Notes: generated by a model not told the origin, from the letters alone. A DNA stretch of 64,000 nt from Streptomyces pluripotens (GCF_000802245.2 NZ_CP021080.1:4154001-4218000); one strand, 5' to 3'. Positions 42,957-52,107 are shown, counted from the stretch's first letter. A program made the numbers and translations.

Positions 42957-45227
42957 TCAGCCCAGACGGGTCAGCCTGGCCCCGAAACCGGGCTCGGCCA
43001 GATCGTTTTGCAGGGCCACCGGAACCGCCACCGCACCCGCCGAACCGTCACCCACGGTGAGCGTGCCGACCTTGGTTCCGGCCTTCGCGGTGTGGGGCAC
43101 AGTGCCGGAGGAGAGGGACAGCTTCACCTTCAGGCCGGACCAGCCCGCCGCCGTCACGTCTTGCGTCGCCACGACCGGGGTGCGACCGCCGAGACCGTCG
43201 TCCACGTAGCCGACGACGTCCCCCTTCTTCAGGATCGTCGCCGACTGCAGGGCACTCTGCCCGGACCTGATCAGCTTGTCCGCCGCGTCCAGGGCCCCGG
43301 TGAGGATGGAGTTGTCCGAGCTGCTCGCGCGCTGGCGGATCACCGCACCGACGATGGTCCGGGTCTCACCGCCGACCTTCTGGTTCGCCGCGAAGACCAG
43401 GTTGCCCAGGGCGGAGGTGGTGGTCCCCGTCTTGATGCCGACGACGTGGTTGTGGCCGACCAGACGGTTCCAGTTGGGGTGGTTGACGCCCTTGTAGTCG
43501 TTGTAGGACATCATCCTCGCGACCTGGCGGAAGACGGGCTGGGTCATCGCCTTCTTGGCCAGCTTCACCTGGTCCACGGCCGTGCTGACGGTGGAGTCCG
43601 TCAGCCCCGAGGGGTCGGTGTACGTGGTGTTCGTCATGCCGAGGCTCTTGGCGGTCGCGTTCATCTTCGCCACGAACGCCTTCTCCGAGCCGGCGTCCCA
43701 GCGGGCGAGCAGCCGGGCCACGTTGTTCGCGGAAGCGATGAGAACGCCCTCCAGCGCCTCGCGCTGGGAGATCGAGTCACCTGCAAAGACATCGACGGTG
43801 GATTCCTGGCCCGCCGTCGACTGCTCCTCCGCGGTCTTGTCGATCTTGATCTTGGGTCCTGCGGCGCCGCTCTTGAGCGGGTGGTCGCGCAGGATGATGT
43901 ACGCGGTCATCACCTTCGCCACGCTCGCGATCGGTACGGGCTTTTGCGTGCCCGAAGAGCCGAAGGTGCCGATGCCCTGCACGTCCAGGGCGGCCTGACC
44001 GCTGGCCGGCCAGGGGATGTCCACTTTGTCGCCGCCGAAGGTGTAGTTGTCCTTCGCGGTGAGGGTCAGGGTCGGCTGGGGGAGTGCGCGGAAGTTCTGT
44101 ACGACCGCGAAGATGATCGCCAGGAGCAGGACCAGCGGCGTCCAGATCTTCACCCTGCGCACCAGGGTGCGGACCGGGGTCTGCGGGGGCGGGGGTGTGT
44201 TCGTCAGCTCGGCCAGCAGGTCGAGCGGCGGCTTGGGCGGCAGGGGCTGCTGGGTGGTGCGCTCCGGGCCGACGTGGGGGACGGGGGTGGTGGCGTCGGC
44301 CCGCGGCTTCGTGGCCGGCCTCGGCATGTCGTTCTTCAGCGCGACGAACTTGCTGGTGTGCTCGGAATCGGGCGGAGCGGACTTGGAGGTGCCGCCGAGC
44401 TTGAGCATGGTGGTGGGCTGGTCGACGGTGGCCTGCGGTGCTGCGGCCGGGGTGGGGTCCGCCTCGGCTTCGCCTGTGCTGTCCGTGTCCCCAACCGCGC
44501 CGTCCGTCGGGGTCTCGCCAGCGGGTGCGGGAGACCCCTGCGGGGTGTCCTTGGAGGCGGCCGTCGGTTCGTCATCGACCACGGTGGCCGAGGCTCCGCC
44601 TTCGCGGCCCTCGTCCCCGGTCTCGGCGTCCGCGTCCGCGTCCGGGGTGGCCTGCGCCCCGTCTGTCGCCTCGGTCTCCGTGTCTGTGTCGGTCTCCGTG
44701 TCTGTGTCGGCCTTCGCGTCTGTGTCGGCCTCCGTCGTCTTGGCCGCGTCTGTCTCCGCGAGGGCGGGCGAGCCACTGGCCGCGTCCGCTGCTTCGTCCG
44801 CTTCGTCCGCGCTAGCCTCCGGATCGGTCTCCGTACGGGCCTCACCGTCCGGGGCTGGTCGCTCGGTCGCCCCGGGGTTGCCGGCGGGATGCGTGTCGGT
44901 GGTCGCGTCGGCCCCGCGCACCCATGCCGCGACCGCCTCGCGGAGGGCGGCGTCCTCCTTCGCGGGCGCCTCCTGGCGCTCCGACCGCGACGGGTTCTCC
45001 TCCGGGGACTCCGCCTCCGTCGTTTTCGGGGTGGTCGTCGGTTTCTTCAGCTTCCGTACCGAAAGGACCTTCGTCGTGGTGTCCGTGCCGCCACTGTCCG
45101 AGGAATCCTTTTCGCGGGCGACTGCGAGGCGCGGGTCACGAGCCTCGGGAACCGGACCCGTACTCCCCGGCGTCGGTTCTGCCGACGACTCGCGCTGCTT
45201 CGACCTGTCGGGGGACTCGCCCGCCAC
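42957..45227 (-). CDS. D-alanyl-D-alanine carboxypeptidase with long acidic N-terminal tail
   Basis: A 756-residue class-C-type DD-peptidase (S11 family). About 355 residues of low-complexity, Asp/Glu/Thr/Ala-rich sequence precede a membrane helix (PLVLLLAIIFAVVQ, about 360-376). The catalytic domain carries SVAK (Ser near 432), SANN (near 497) and KTG (near 598), the three signature boxes. It trims D-Ala from peptidoglycan stem peptides; its S. coelicolor counterpart (SCO4439, by position and type) affects spore wall maturation. GTG at 45227 has ggaggagg 6 bp upstream; earlier in-frame ATGs lack this. Confidence 0.9.
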   Translation of the reverse strand: MAGESPDRSKQRESSAEPTPGSTGPVPEARDPRLAVAREKDSSDSGGTDTTTKVLSVRKLKKPTTTPKTTEAESPEENPSRSERQEAPAKEDAALREAVAAWVRGADATTDTHPAGNPGATERPAPDGEARTETDPEASADEADEAADAASGSPALAETDAAKTTEADTDAKADTDTETDTDTETEATDGAQATPDADADAETGDEGREGGASATVVDDEPTAASKDTPQGSPAPAGETPTDGAVGDTDSTGEAEADPTPAAAPQATVDQPTTMLKLGGTSKSAPPDSEHTSKFVALKNDMPRPATKPRADATTPVPHVGPERTTQQPLPPKPPLDLLAELTNTPPPPQTPVRTLVRRVKIWTPLVLLLAIIFAVVQNFRALPQPTLTLTAKDNYTFGGDKVDIPWPASGQAALDVQGIGTFGSSGTQKPVPIASVAKVMTAYIILRDHPLKSGAAGPKIKIDKTAEEQSTAGQESTVDVFAGDSISQREALEGVLIASANNVARLLARWDAGSEKAFVAKMNATAKSLGMTNTTYTDPSGLTDSTVSTAVDQVKLAKKAMTQPVFRQVARMMSYNDYKGVNHPNWNRLVGHNHVVGIKTGTTTSALGNLVFAANQKVGGETRTIVGAVIRQRASSSDNSILTGALDAADKLIRSGQSALQSATILKKGDVVGYVDDGLGGRTPVVATQDVTAAGWSGLKVKLSLSSGTVPHTAKAGTKVGTLTVGDGSAGAVAVPVALQNDLAEPGFGARLTRLG

Positions 45228-45420
45228 CGATGCCTCCTCCATGCGCCACATGCCTGTGCCGCCCTGTCCCAACCATGTACCAGTGTCCTGTGTGAGGGCT
45301 TGGCCCCTGTGGAAGACGAGAACGACATACCTACCGGTTCCCTTACGAACCGGTCACGCACCCTCGACAGACCAATGTGAGAGGGGTCACCCTGTCATTC
45401 ATCCACGCGGGGAGGCATGG

Positions 45421-46167
45421 ATGGGCAGGAGCCGCAGAACACTTCCGGAGGAGCTTCTGCTGCTGGCACTGGACCCGGCCACGGGTACCACTGCACAGCC
45501 GCAGTCGCTCGACCTCGGTCTGGCCGGAGCGCAGCTAGTGGAGCTGGCGCTGGCCGGACGTATAGCCCCAGACGGGGATCGTATCGCCGTGGTGGTGCCA
45601 CGGCCGACAGGAGATCCGACTCTGGACTGCGCGTTGGAGTTGCTGCGAAGGCGCGGCGCTCCGGTGCGGGCAGTGCACTGGATCGGCGGACCGCGTCTCG
45701 GTCTCCGCCAGACCTATCTCTCGCATTTGGAGCGGTGCGGCATGGTTGCCGCAGTACCCGGCCAAATGTGTGGGGTGCTGCCCACGACGCGCTACCAGGC
45801 GACGGACACCGCCATCAGTCGGGAGATCCGAGCCCGGCTGGACTCGGCGATCCGCACCGGTGTGCCACCAGACCCGCGGACCGCGGCGCTCGCCTCGCTG
45901 GCGCATGCCGTCGGACTCGGCAAACACCTGTACCCGGGGAACGAGGGGCGGTCGTCCCGCTCCCGGCTGAGGGACCTGATCCGGCACGATCCGATGGGCG
46001 GGCTCGTTGCGCACGCCGTGATGGACGTGCAGAACGGTGCGGCTGCCCAGCCGCGCCGCGGTCCGACCGGCCGGCCGCCGGCGCCCGGCCGGGCCGCGGC
46101 GGAACCCGCACGCGGGGTTCCGATGCAGCCGCGCCGCGGGTCCATGGCGCGCGCCGCAGCCCACTGA
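45421..46167 (+). CDS. GPP34/GOLPH3-family phosphoprotein
   Basis: A 248-residue protein: LPEELLLLALDPATG, LDLGLAGAQLVELALAGRIA, and ALASLAHAVGLGKHLYP match the GOLPH3/Vps74 (GPP34) fold, whose eukaryotic members bind phosphoinositides; bacterial roles are not known. The C-terminal 45 residues are Pro/Arg-rich and contain two AQPRRG/MQPRRG repeats. ATG at 45421 with ggggagg upstream. Divergent from the D,D-carboxypeptidase. Confidence 0.88.
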   Translation: MGRSRRTLPEELLLLALDPATGTTAQPQSLDLGLAGAQLVELALAGRIAPDGDRIAVVVPRPTGDPTLDCALELLRRRGAPVRAVHWIGGPRLGLRQTYLSHLERCGMVAAVPGQMCGVLPTTRYQATDTAISREIRARLDSAIRTGVPPDPRTAALASLAHAVGLGKHLYPGNEGRSSRSRLRDLIRHDPMGGLVAHAVMDVQNGAAAQPRRGPTGRPPAPGRAAAEPARGVPMQPRRGSMARAAAH

Positions 46168-46218
46168 ACCGTTACCCCGGTCCCCACAGGCCCACGACCC
46201 GATCCGGGAGCCGCTGGT

Positions 46219-46263
46219 TCGAGCGGAGCGGTGAGACCCCTGCGGTCGCACCGCTCCGCTCGA
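46219..46263 (+). terminator. Terminator hairpin of GPP34 gene
   Basis: tcgagcggagcggtg pairs perfectly with caccgctccgctcga (15-bp stem, 15-nt loop), 51 bp past the stop. Confidence 0.85.
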
Positions 46264-46267
46264 CTGC

Positions 46268-46307
46268 GTTGCCGTAAGTTGCCGTGAGCTGCCGTGAGTC
46301 GCCGTTC
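46268..46307. repeat. Four imperfect 10-bp tandem repeats
   Basis: gttgccgtaa, gttgccgtga, gctgccgtga and gtcgccgttc follow one another just after the GPP34 terminator, about 160 bp upstream of the XRE-type gene. Possible regulator binding array or slippage product. Confidence 0.7.
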
Positions 46308-46466
46308 GGTTCGCCGTATCCCTGGTGGTCAGGGCGGTGCCTGAACTGACGTACGCACGCTGCATATCCGCCGTTTGCCAGCGGCGGAAAGCAGCTTGGT
46401 GGCAATCTGCTCAACAGCAGATACGGAAAGTCAAGTAACAGGCAGGCAGCCGGAGGTGCACGTCTC

Positions 46467-47324
46467 GTGGCGTCCAATGTCAATCCCACCGTCAGGCGAC
46501 GCCGGCTGGGCCAGGAGCTGCGCAGGCTCCGCGAGCTCAAGGGCATGACGGCCGAAGAGGTGGCGGAGCGGCTGCTCGTGTCGCAGTCGAAGATCAGCCG
46601 GCTGGAGAACGGCCGCAGGAGCATCAGCCAGCGCGATGTGCGCGACCTGTGCGGGGTGTACGAGGTCGAGGACCAGCGGATCGTGGATTCGCTCATGGAG
46701 ATGGCCCGGGACTCGCGGCAGCAGGGATGGTGGCACACCTTCGGGGACATCCCGTACAGCGTGTACATCGGGCTGGAGACCGACGCCGAGTCGCTGCGGG
46801 TGTACGAACCCCAGCTGGTGACGGGGCTGTTGCAGACTCGCGCCTACGCGGAGGCCCTGGTGCAGGGGGCGTTGCCGGAGACGTCGACGGCCGAGATCGA
46901 GAAGCGCGTACAGGTGCGCATGCGTCGACAGGAACGTATCACCGCCGAGAACAACCCGCTTCGGCTGTGGGTGGTGCTGGATGAGGCGGCGCTGCGCAGG
47001 GTCGTGGGCAGCAAGCTGGTGATGCGGGAGCAGCTGGACCATCTGATCGAGATGTCCCAGCTGCCGCACGTCACCGTGCAGGTGCTGCCGTTCGAGGTGG
47101 GCGCGCACCCCGGGCTCAACGGCCAGTACGCGATTCTGGAGTTCACCGATGCGGCCGACTCCAGCGTGGTCTACCTGGAGGGTGTCACCAGCGACCTGTA
47201 TCTGGAGAAGGCGCAGGACGTGCAGAAGTACGCCGTGATGTATGAGCATCTACGGGCGCAGTCCCTCAATGTGGAGCAATCCCGACAGTTCATTGCAAAG
47301 GTGGCCAAGGGGTATGCCGATTGA
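46467..47324 (+). CDS. scr1: Scr1-type XRE regulator with DUF5753
   Basis: A 285-residue regulator. N-terminal XRE helix-turn-helix (GQELRRLRELKGMTAEEVAERLLVSQSKISRLENGR, about 12-60), then the DUF5753 sensor domain (YEPQLVTGLLQTRAYAEAL, LRLWVVLDEAALRRVVGS, VQVLPFEVGAHPGLNGQYAILEF). With the DUF397 gene that follows it forms a pair resembling Scr1/Scr2 (SCO4441/SCO4442), a positive regulator of antibiotic production in S. coelicolor. GTG at 46467 follows ggagg by 10 bp. Confidence 0.93.
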   Translation: MASNVNPTVRRRRLGQELRRLRELKGMTAEEVAERLLVSQSKISRLENGRRSISQRDVRDLCGVYEVEDQRIVDSLMEMARDSRQQGWWHTFGDIPYSVYIGLETDAESLRVYEPQLVTGLLQTRAYAEALVQGALPETSTAEIEKRVQVRMRRQERITAENNPLRLWVVLDEAALRRVVGSKLVMREQLDHLIEMSQLPHVTVQVLPFEVGAHPGLNGQYAILEFTDAADSSVVYLEGVTSDLYLEKAQDVQKYAVMYEHLRAQSLNVEQSRQFIAKVAKGYAD

Positions 47325-47513
47325 GGCGGCGGCGCATGGGGCGAGGGATCATACACTGCCAACCGGCTGTGACGGAAGGCTCATCTGGAATATGCCATCC
47401 GGTTGAGTGAACGACTCCTCCCGCGGGAGCAGTTGCCCGGTAGCGTCGATCACGCCAATCAGAACGACAGGTTGGCGTGAACCGCACTACCGCAACTTGC
47501 AACAGGAGTGGAC

Positions 47514-47705
47514 ATGGCACTGATTCAGGGCGCTTCGGAGACGTGGATGAAGTCTTCCTATTCCGCGGGCAACGGCGCCTGCGTCGAGGTCAAGTCGCCC
47601 ACCGCCGCCGAACTCGCCGTCCGCGACTCCAAGGTCGCCGAGGGCCCGGTCCTGGCCTTCCCCGCCGACGCGTGGAACGCCTTCGTGACGTCGGTCAAGG
47701 CCTAA
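47514..47705 (+). CDS. scr2: Scr2-type DUF397 protein
   Basis: A 63-residue DUF397 protein: WMKSSYSAGNGACVEVK, AVRDSKVAEGPVLAFPADAWNAFV. The family pairs with XRE/DUF5753 proteins, usually as an antagonist or modulator. ATG at 47514 with aggag 6 bp upstream is preferred to GTG at 47508. The gap after scr1 is 189 bp, so it may have its own promoter. Confidence 0.93.
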   Translation: MALIQGASETWMKSSYSAGNGACVEVKSPTAAELAVRDSKVAEGPVLAFPADAWNAFVTSVKA

Positions 47706-47782
47706 GGGGCCCTCACTGACCCTCGTCCGTAGCCACGTCGGGCGACACCGTCCGGCCACAACAACTGCACAAGCACCACCAG

Positions 47783-47822
47783 GAGCCCTCTCGACCAGTC
47801 GCCGTCCTTGCCGAGAGGGCTC
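47783..47822. terminator. Bidirectional terminator between scr2 and MerR gene
   Basis: gagccctctcg and cgagagggctc form an 11-bp perfect stem with an 18-nt loop between convergent genes. Confidence 0.9.
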
Positions 47823-47845
47823 GGTCGTCTCCTTTCGACCTGGAG

Positions 47846-48694
47846 TCACTTCACCGGGAAGGCCACGTCACACACCGGGTCCCCGGCCCCCGCCGCGTCC
47901 CAGTCCGCGAAGTAGATCTCGCGGCAGGGACCGGCCGTCTCCAGCCCCCGCCCGGCCATCCACTGCCCCACCGCCTCGAAAGCCGCGAGGATCTGCGGAT
48001 GGGCCACCTGCGCCTTGGTGACCCGGGTATAGGCCAGCCGTGCCGCCGGCGCCACCCGTACGGTCGTCTCCCAGACCCGTCCCTGTCGCTCGGCCCATGT
48101 ACGCGCTGCTGCCTCGTCAGCCACCGGAACGCAGCACTCGGCCGGACCGTCGCTCTCCATCGACACCTCGGAGTGATAGATGACGAACGGCGCGCCCACG
48201 ACGCCTCCGCACTCCCGTGCGGCCGTCTCCAGCCGCCCCATCGACGCACCGATCCACGTCGGCAATTCGTCCGCGAGGGTGTGCCGCGACTCGGTGATCA
48301 CCACCTGGGCCGGTACGTCCACGGTTTCGATCGCGAATTTTCCGTACATCTCGGAGCTCCTCCCCGACAGCCGTCCACGGAGGTACTCGGCGAGGGCACG
48401 CTGCCCGGCCACCCGGGCTTCCACATCCGCCCAGTAGGCGGCGAGCAGGTCGGCGGCCTCGGTACCGTCGGCCCCGACCACGTCGGCGATCCGGGCGAGC
48501 GGCATGTCCAACTGCCGCAACAGGGCAACCAGGCGGGCGGGTTCGGCCTGGTCGGCGCGGTAGTACCGGTAGCCGCTCGTTTCGTCCACCACCGCCGGTG
48601 CCAGCAGGCCGAGCCGGTCGTACAGCCGCAGGGCCTTCGCCGACAGCCGGGCGCGCGCAGCGAACGCGCCGATGGTGAGCAGTTCTTCGTGCAC
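47846..48694 (-). CDS. MerR-family regulator with GyrI-like effector domain
   Basis: A 282-residue regulator: N-terminal MerR helix-turn-helix (LTIGAFAARARLSAKALRLYDRLGLLAPA, ETSGYRYYRADQ), a coiled-coil linker, and a C-terminal effector-binding GyrI/SOUL-like domain (FVIYHSEVSMESDGPAECCVPV). This is the BmrR/multidrug-sensor type. The GTG at 48694 begins the conserved MHEELLTIGAFA. It lies 86 bp upstream of glutathione peroxidase on the same strand. Confidence 0.9.
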   Translation of the reverse strand: MHEELLTIGAFAARARLSAKALRLYDRLGLLAPAVVDETSGYRYYRADQAEPARLVALLRQLDMPLARIADVVGADGTEAADLLAAYWADVEARVAGQRALAEYLRGRLSGRSSEMYGKFAIETVDVPAQVVITESRHTLADELPTWIGASMGRLETAARECGGVVGAPFVIYHSEVSMESDGPAECCVPVADEAAARTWAERQGRVWETTVRVAPAARLAYTRVTKAQVAHPQILAAFEAVGQWMAGRGLETAGPCREIYFADWDAAGAGDPVCDVAFPVK

Positions 48695-48780
48695 GGTGCC
48701 ATCCTCCGTCGCCGGGCGGTCCGTTTTCCGCCCGGCGAGGAGACGTTCGCCCCTGCCCCAGGGGCAAGGTCAACCGGCGG

Positions 48781-49287
48781 TCAGCCGAGCTGACCCTCGA
48801 TGGCGGCCACGAGCTCGGTCGACTCCGGCTCGGTCTGCGGGGAGAAGCGCGCGACGACCTGGCCGTCCCGCCCGATCAGGAACTTCTCGAAGTTCCAGCG
48901 GATGTCCCCGGCGTGCCCCTCGGCGTCCGCGAAGCCGACGAGCCGCTCGTAGAGTGGGTGCCGGCCCTCGCCGTTCACCTCCACCTTCTCGGTCAGCGGG
49001 AAGGTCACCCCGTACGTCGCCGAGCAGAACTCCGCGATCTCCTCGGAGGTGCCGGGTTCCTGCCCGAGGAACTGGTTGCAGGGTACGCCCAGCACGGTGA
49101 AGCCCCGGTCGGCGTACTGCTCCTGAAGCTTCTCCAGCCCCGAGTACTGCGGGGTGAGGCCGCATCGGGAGGCCACGTTCACGATGAGCACGGCCTTGCC
49201 GTCGTATTGCGGCAGGTTCGCGGAGCCGCCGCGCAGAGCCCCTACCTCGACGTGCAGTGGTGAGCCGTTGTGGTCGGTAGTCGTCAT
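48781..49287 (-). CDS. Glutathione peroxidase-family thiol peroxidase
   Basis: A 168-residue GPx-fold peroxidase. Catalytic Cys42 in VNVASRCGLTPQY, the Gln of CNQFLGQEPG, and Trp in IRWNFEKFLIG form the catalytic set. Actinobacterial members usually use thioredoxin or mycothiol systems to reduce peroxides. ATG at 49287. The S. coelicolor equivalent at this position is SCO4444 by recollection. Confidence 0.95.
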   Translation of the reverse strand: MTTTDHNGSPLHVEVGALRGGSANLPQYDGKAVLIVNVASRCGLTPQYSGLEKLQEQYADRGFTVLGVPCNQFLGQEPGTSEEIAEFCSATYGVTFPLTEKVEVNGEGRHPLYERLVGFADAEGHAGDIRWNFEKFLIGRDGQVVARFSPQTEPESTELVAAIEGQLG

Positions 49288-49464
49288 GCCCCGGATGCTA
49301 GTGCCGCCGGGTTACCGGCGGAGCTCGGGGCCGGTACCGGCCGGCCGGGCGGCGAGTGGCCGGAGCCGTCGTCGGCTCGTCGAGGCGGAGCAGAGGCGTC
49401 CCCCGAACAGCGGCCCGGGGGCCAGACCGTTGTCCGGGGCGTGCTGCGGCGTGCCTTCGGGAGT

Positions 49465-50187
49465 TCAGAAGGCCAGGGCGTCCGCCACGGTGGGGAGCCA
49501 GACCGAGATTCGTGGGGCGTGGACATGGGTCCTCTTGAGACGGATGTCGAGGCTGTCCCCGCTGTCCAACTCCACCGTCAGGGACGAGACGTCGCTGCCG
49601 CGGCCAGGGGCGTCCTGCTGGTCGAGGGCGACGGACTCGTAGTTCGCTTCGCCGGGGCGCAGGATGTTCGGGCCCCCGCCCAGCCCGCCCGGGGTGGTTG
49701 CCTTGATCCGGCCGTCGAACGTCACCAAGCCGATGATGCCGAGGTCGCAGGGGACACCGCTGGTGTTCTTGGCGGTGATCAGCAGGTGGTTCAGCGGACG
49801 GTGAACCGGCGCCGCGGTGACCGTCAGCTGACCCGAGCGGCACAGGGCAGGGTGCGTGCTGCGGCTGGTCGTGTGGGTGCCCGAAGGCTTCCTCGCCGCC
49901 GAGGCGGCCCCGGCTCCGGCTCCGGCCCCGGCCGTTCGCCACCGCTTGCTGCCGGTGATCGCCTTGCTCCTATCGGCTGCCTTGCCGGGGTGGCTGGTGG
50001 GTACGGACTGCCCACCAGCCGACCCTGAGGCAGAGGCGGAGGCAGAGGGGGGCGTGGCGGGGGCAGAGGGCGTGGTGGCGGGGACAGGCGCGGTGGCGGC
50101 GGACGAGGAGCCGGGGCCGCAGGCGACCATGCCGAGGGCACCGAGGGCGAAGGCGGCCGTGGAGATCAGGACGCGCTTGGCGGACAT
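49465..50187 (-). CDS. DUF4232-containing lipoprotein
   Basis: A 240-residue protein with a signal peptide and a lipobox-like sequence LGALGMVAC (Cys23; the residue three before it is Met, unusual), a Pro/Ala/Ser linker, and a C-terminal DUF4232 domain (LCRSGQLTVTAAP, HLLITAKNTSGVPCDLGIIGLVTF). Anchored to the outer face of the membrane; the domain's function is unknown. ATG at 50187. Divergent from the HTH-transmembrane protein, with a 19-bp palindrome between. Confidence 0.88.
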   Translation of the reverse strand: MSAKRVLISTAAFALGALGMVACGPGSSSAATAPVPATTPSAPATPPSASASASGSAGGQSVPTSHPGKAADRSKAITGSKRWRTAGAGAGAGAASAARKPSGTHTTSRSTHPALCRSGQLTVTAAPVHRPLNHLLITAKNTSGVPCDLGIIGLVTFDGRIKATTPGGLGGGPNILRPGEANYESVALDQQDAPGRGSDVSSLTVELDSGDSLDIRLKRTHVHAPRISVWLPTVADALAF

Positions 50188-50299
50188 GGGTGTGCTTCTC
50201 CCGTTCGGTCGATCGGTCAAGGGCCCCGTCCGGTGGAGGGGCCGATGACCAAACTCTGGACGGGGATTCGTCCCCGTAGCCGTGATCGGTGGGCAGTTG

Positions 50300-50318
50300 G
50301 GAACCGTGGAACGGTTCC
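50300..50318. promoter_or_regulatory. 19-bp palindrome in lipoprotein/HTH divergent region
   Basis: ggaaccgtggaacggttcc: 8-bp arms and a 3-nt centre, 76 bp upstream of the HTH-gene ATG and 113 bp from the lipoprotein start. Candidate autoregulatory site. Confidence 0.6.
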
Positions 50319-50393
50319 ATGCCCTCTGAACTGGGGGAACAACGACGCCTGGAACGCTGTTCGGGGACGCTGACCGAGGGCTTGGGGGCTGGA

Positions 50394-51908
50394 ATGGTGG
50401 ATCAGGACGTGGTGCGGGAGCTCGGGGAGCTGCTCCTCGCGCTGAAGGAGCGCTCGGGGCGCAGCTACGGCGCACTCAGCAAGCGGCTCCACGTCGGTAC
50501 GTCCACGTTGCACCGCTACTGCAACGGCACCACCGTGCCCAACGACTACGCCCCGCTGGAGCGTTTCGCCCGGGTCTGCGGTGCCACCCGGGAGGAACTC
50601 GTCGAGTTGCACCGGCGGTGGATCCTGGCGGATGCCGCACGGCGGCGGGCCCAGGCGCCTGCCGCCGTGCCACCCGCAGCAGCCGTGCCAGCCCCTGCCA
50701 CTGTCGAGCATGGGCCGGGAACAGCGCCCCGAGCGGTCGAGGCCATGCCGGTACCCAGGCTCGAATCCGAGCCCCAGCCCGATCCCAACTCCCAGGCCCA
50801 GCCCGAGCCCAACTCCCAGCCTCAGCCCAACCCCAACCCCAACCCCAACCCCAACCCCAACCCACCCCCCGCCCTCCGGCTCCGCCCCGACTCTGCCTCG
50901 CAGCCTGGGAGGCTCGGGTCGGAGCCCGCGCGGCCCGGGGCCGGTCCCGGTTCCGCCCGGGGGCGCGGCACCCGTACTGGCCGGCAGCGGAACATCCTCC
51001 TCGCCGTGGCAGGAGCCGCCGGGGCGACGACGGCAGCCGTGGTTGCCGCCGTCGCGTGGGTCGTGCCGCCCCGCACGCAGGGCCCCACCGGGCGCACGAG
51101 CAGCGGGACCGTCGAGCCGCGGCCGGTCGTGATCGGGCCGGCCGACACGACGGAAGGCACCCGCACCGTGGCGCCTTCCGGTAAGACTCCTTCCCCCAGC
51201 GGCTCTCCGGCGTCCCGGAACGGCAGCGCACCGCCGTCGGCCAGGGCGTCCTCCGGCCACGGCGAGGCGCGGGCCGGTACCTCCGCCGCGCCACCGTTCC
51301 ACGTGAACGTCCTGGCCAACAACTGGGACGAACGCTGCGACCAGTGGTTCTTCCTCCGACGTCCGCCGGCGAGCGTGCCGCCGCCGCCCGCGGGCCAGGC
51401 CACCCAGGGCTGGGCTGCGGCGCTGGGCGCCACACCAGCGGGACACCTGCGTCTCCAGGTCACCGTGCAGGGCACCAGCGGCCGGCCCGTTGTACTGCAC
51501 GCCCTCTACGTCCAGGTCGCCGGTGTGCGCAAGGCGCCGGTGGGCAACGCCTACACCATGGGCGAGGGCTGCGGTGGTGGCCTGACTCCGGCGTCGTTCG
51601 CCGTGGACCTCGATGCGCAGGTGCCGACCGCCAAGGCGGTGCCGGGCCACGAGGGCGACATTCGAACCCGGGTGGTCGACTTCCCGTACGAGGTCTCCGT
51701 CGACGACCCAGAGGTGCTGAACGTGGACGCGTACACCGGGACCCGGGACGTCAGTTGGTACCTCGAACTGAGCTGGAGCAGTGGCGATCGACAGGGCACC
51801 GCCCGGATCGACGACAACGGCACACCTTTCCGCACCATCGGTATGCACGGCGACAAGAAGTACTGGTACAACGGCGCCAGCATCGATGGCTGGGTGCCCT
51901 ACTCCTGA
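50394..51908 (+). CDS. Membrane-tethered HTH protein with extracytoplasmic domain
   Basis: A 504-residue protein with an XRE-like helix-turn-helix at residues 5-60 (LGELLLALKERSGRSYGALSKRL, GTSTLHRYCNGTTVP), a Pro/Gln/Asn-rich linker including NPNPNPNPNPN, one membrane helix (ILLAVAGAAGATTAAVVAAV, about 201-224), a Thr/Ser/Pro linker and an outer domain (about 340-504) containing CDQWFF and SWYLELSWSSGDRQGTARID. It could sense an extracellular signal and act directly on DNA. ATG at 50394 follows gggggctgg; an earlier in-frame ATG at 50319 is less likely because it lacks a site. Confidence 0.85.
   Translation: MVDQDVVRELGELLLALKERSGRSYGALSKRLHVGTSTLHRYCNGTTVPNDYAPLERFARVCGATREELVELHRRWILADAARRRAQAPAAVPPAAAVPAPATVEHGPGTAPRAVEAMPVPRLESEPQPDPNSQAQPEPNSQPQPNPNPNPNPNPNPPPALRLRPDSASQPGRLGSEPARPGAGPGSARGRGTRTGRQRNILLAVAGAAGATTAAVVAAVAWVVPPRTQGPTGRTSSGTVEPRPVVIGPADTTEGTRTVAPSGKTPSPSGSPASRNGSAPPSARASSGHGEARAGTSAAPPFHVNVLANNWDERCDQWFFLRRPPASVPPPPAGQATQGWAAALGATPAGHLRLQVTVQGTSGRPVVLHALYVQVAGVRKAPVGNAYTMGEGCGGGLTPASFAVDLDAQVPTAKAVPGHEGDIRTRVVDFPYEVSVDDPEVLNVDAYTGTRDVSWYLELSWSSGDRQGTARIDDNGTPFRTIGMHGDKKYWYNGASIDGWVPYS
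50829..50858 (+). repeat. (AACCCC)5 hexamer repeat inside HTH gene
   Basis: Five perfect AACCCC units coding for the NPNPNPNPNP linker. A multiple of three, so linker length could vary by slippage without frameshift. Confidence 0.95.
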
Positions 51909-52107
51909 TGGTGGGAGGGCACGTGCCGAGGGCTGCGCGCGAGCGGCCCTGAATTCGGTTCGCATCCCCATGAGGCCGGCCGGTCACGTGGGACGGCCGA
52001 GTTGCTCCACCGGCGCCCGGACATCCGAACGGGTACAGGTCCGGCAGGCGCGGCGCCCTGCGTCCACCCTGCGGTGCACCGGTCCGAGGGCGAGAGCCGT
52101 GCGCCGG

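Noticed and set aside
42930-45380. Plus-strand frame of about 816 codons opposite the carboxypeptidase
   Set aside because: Arg/Gly/Val-rich shadow of the acidic repetitive sequence; the minus-strand protein has catalytic motifs and a ribosome binding site.
50829-50858. (AACCCC)5 as a telomere-like or CRISPR element
   Set aside because: It is in frame within a Pro/Asn linker, there are no spacers, and Streptomyces telomeres are palindromic, not hexameric repeats.
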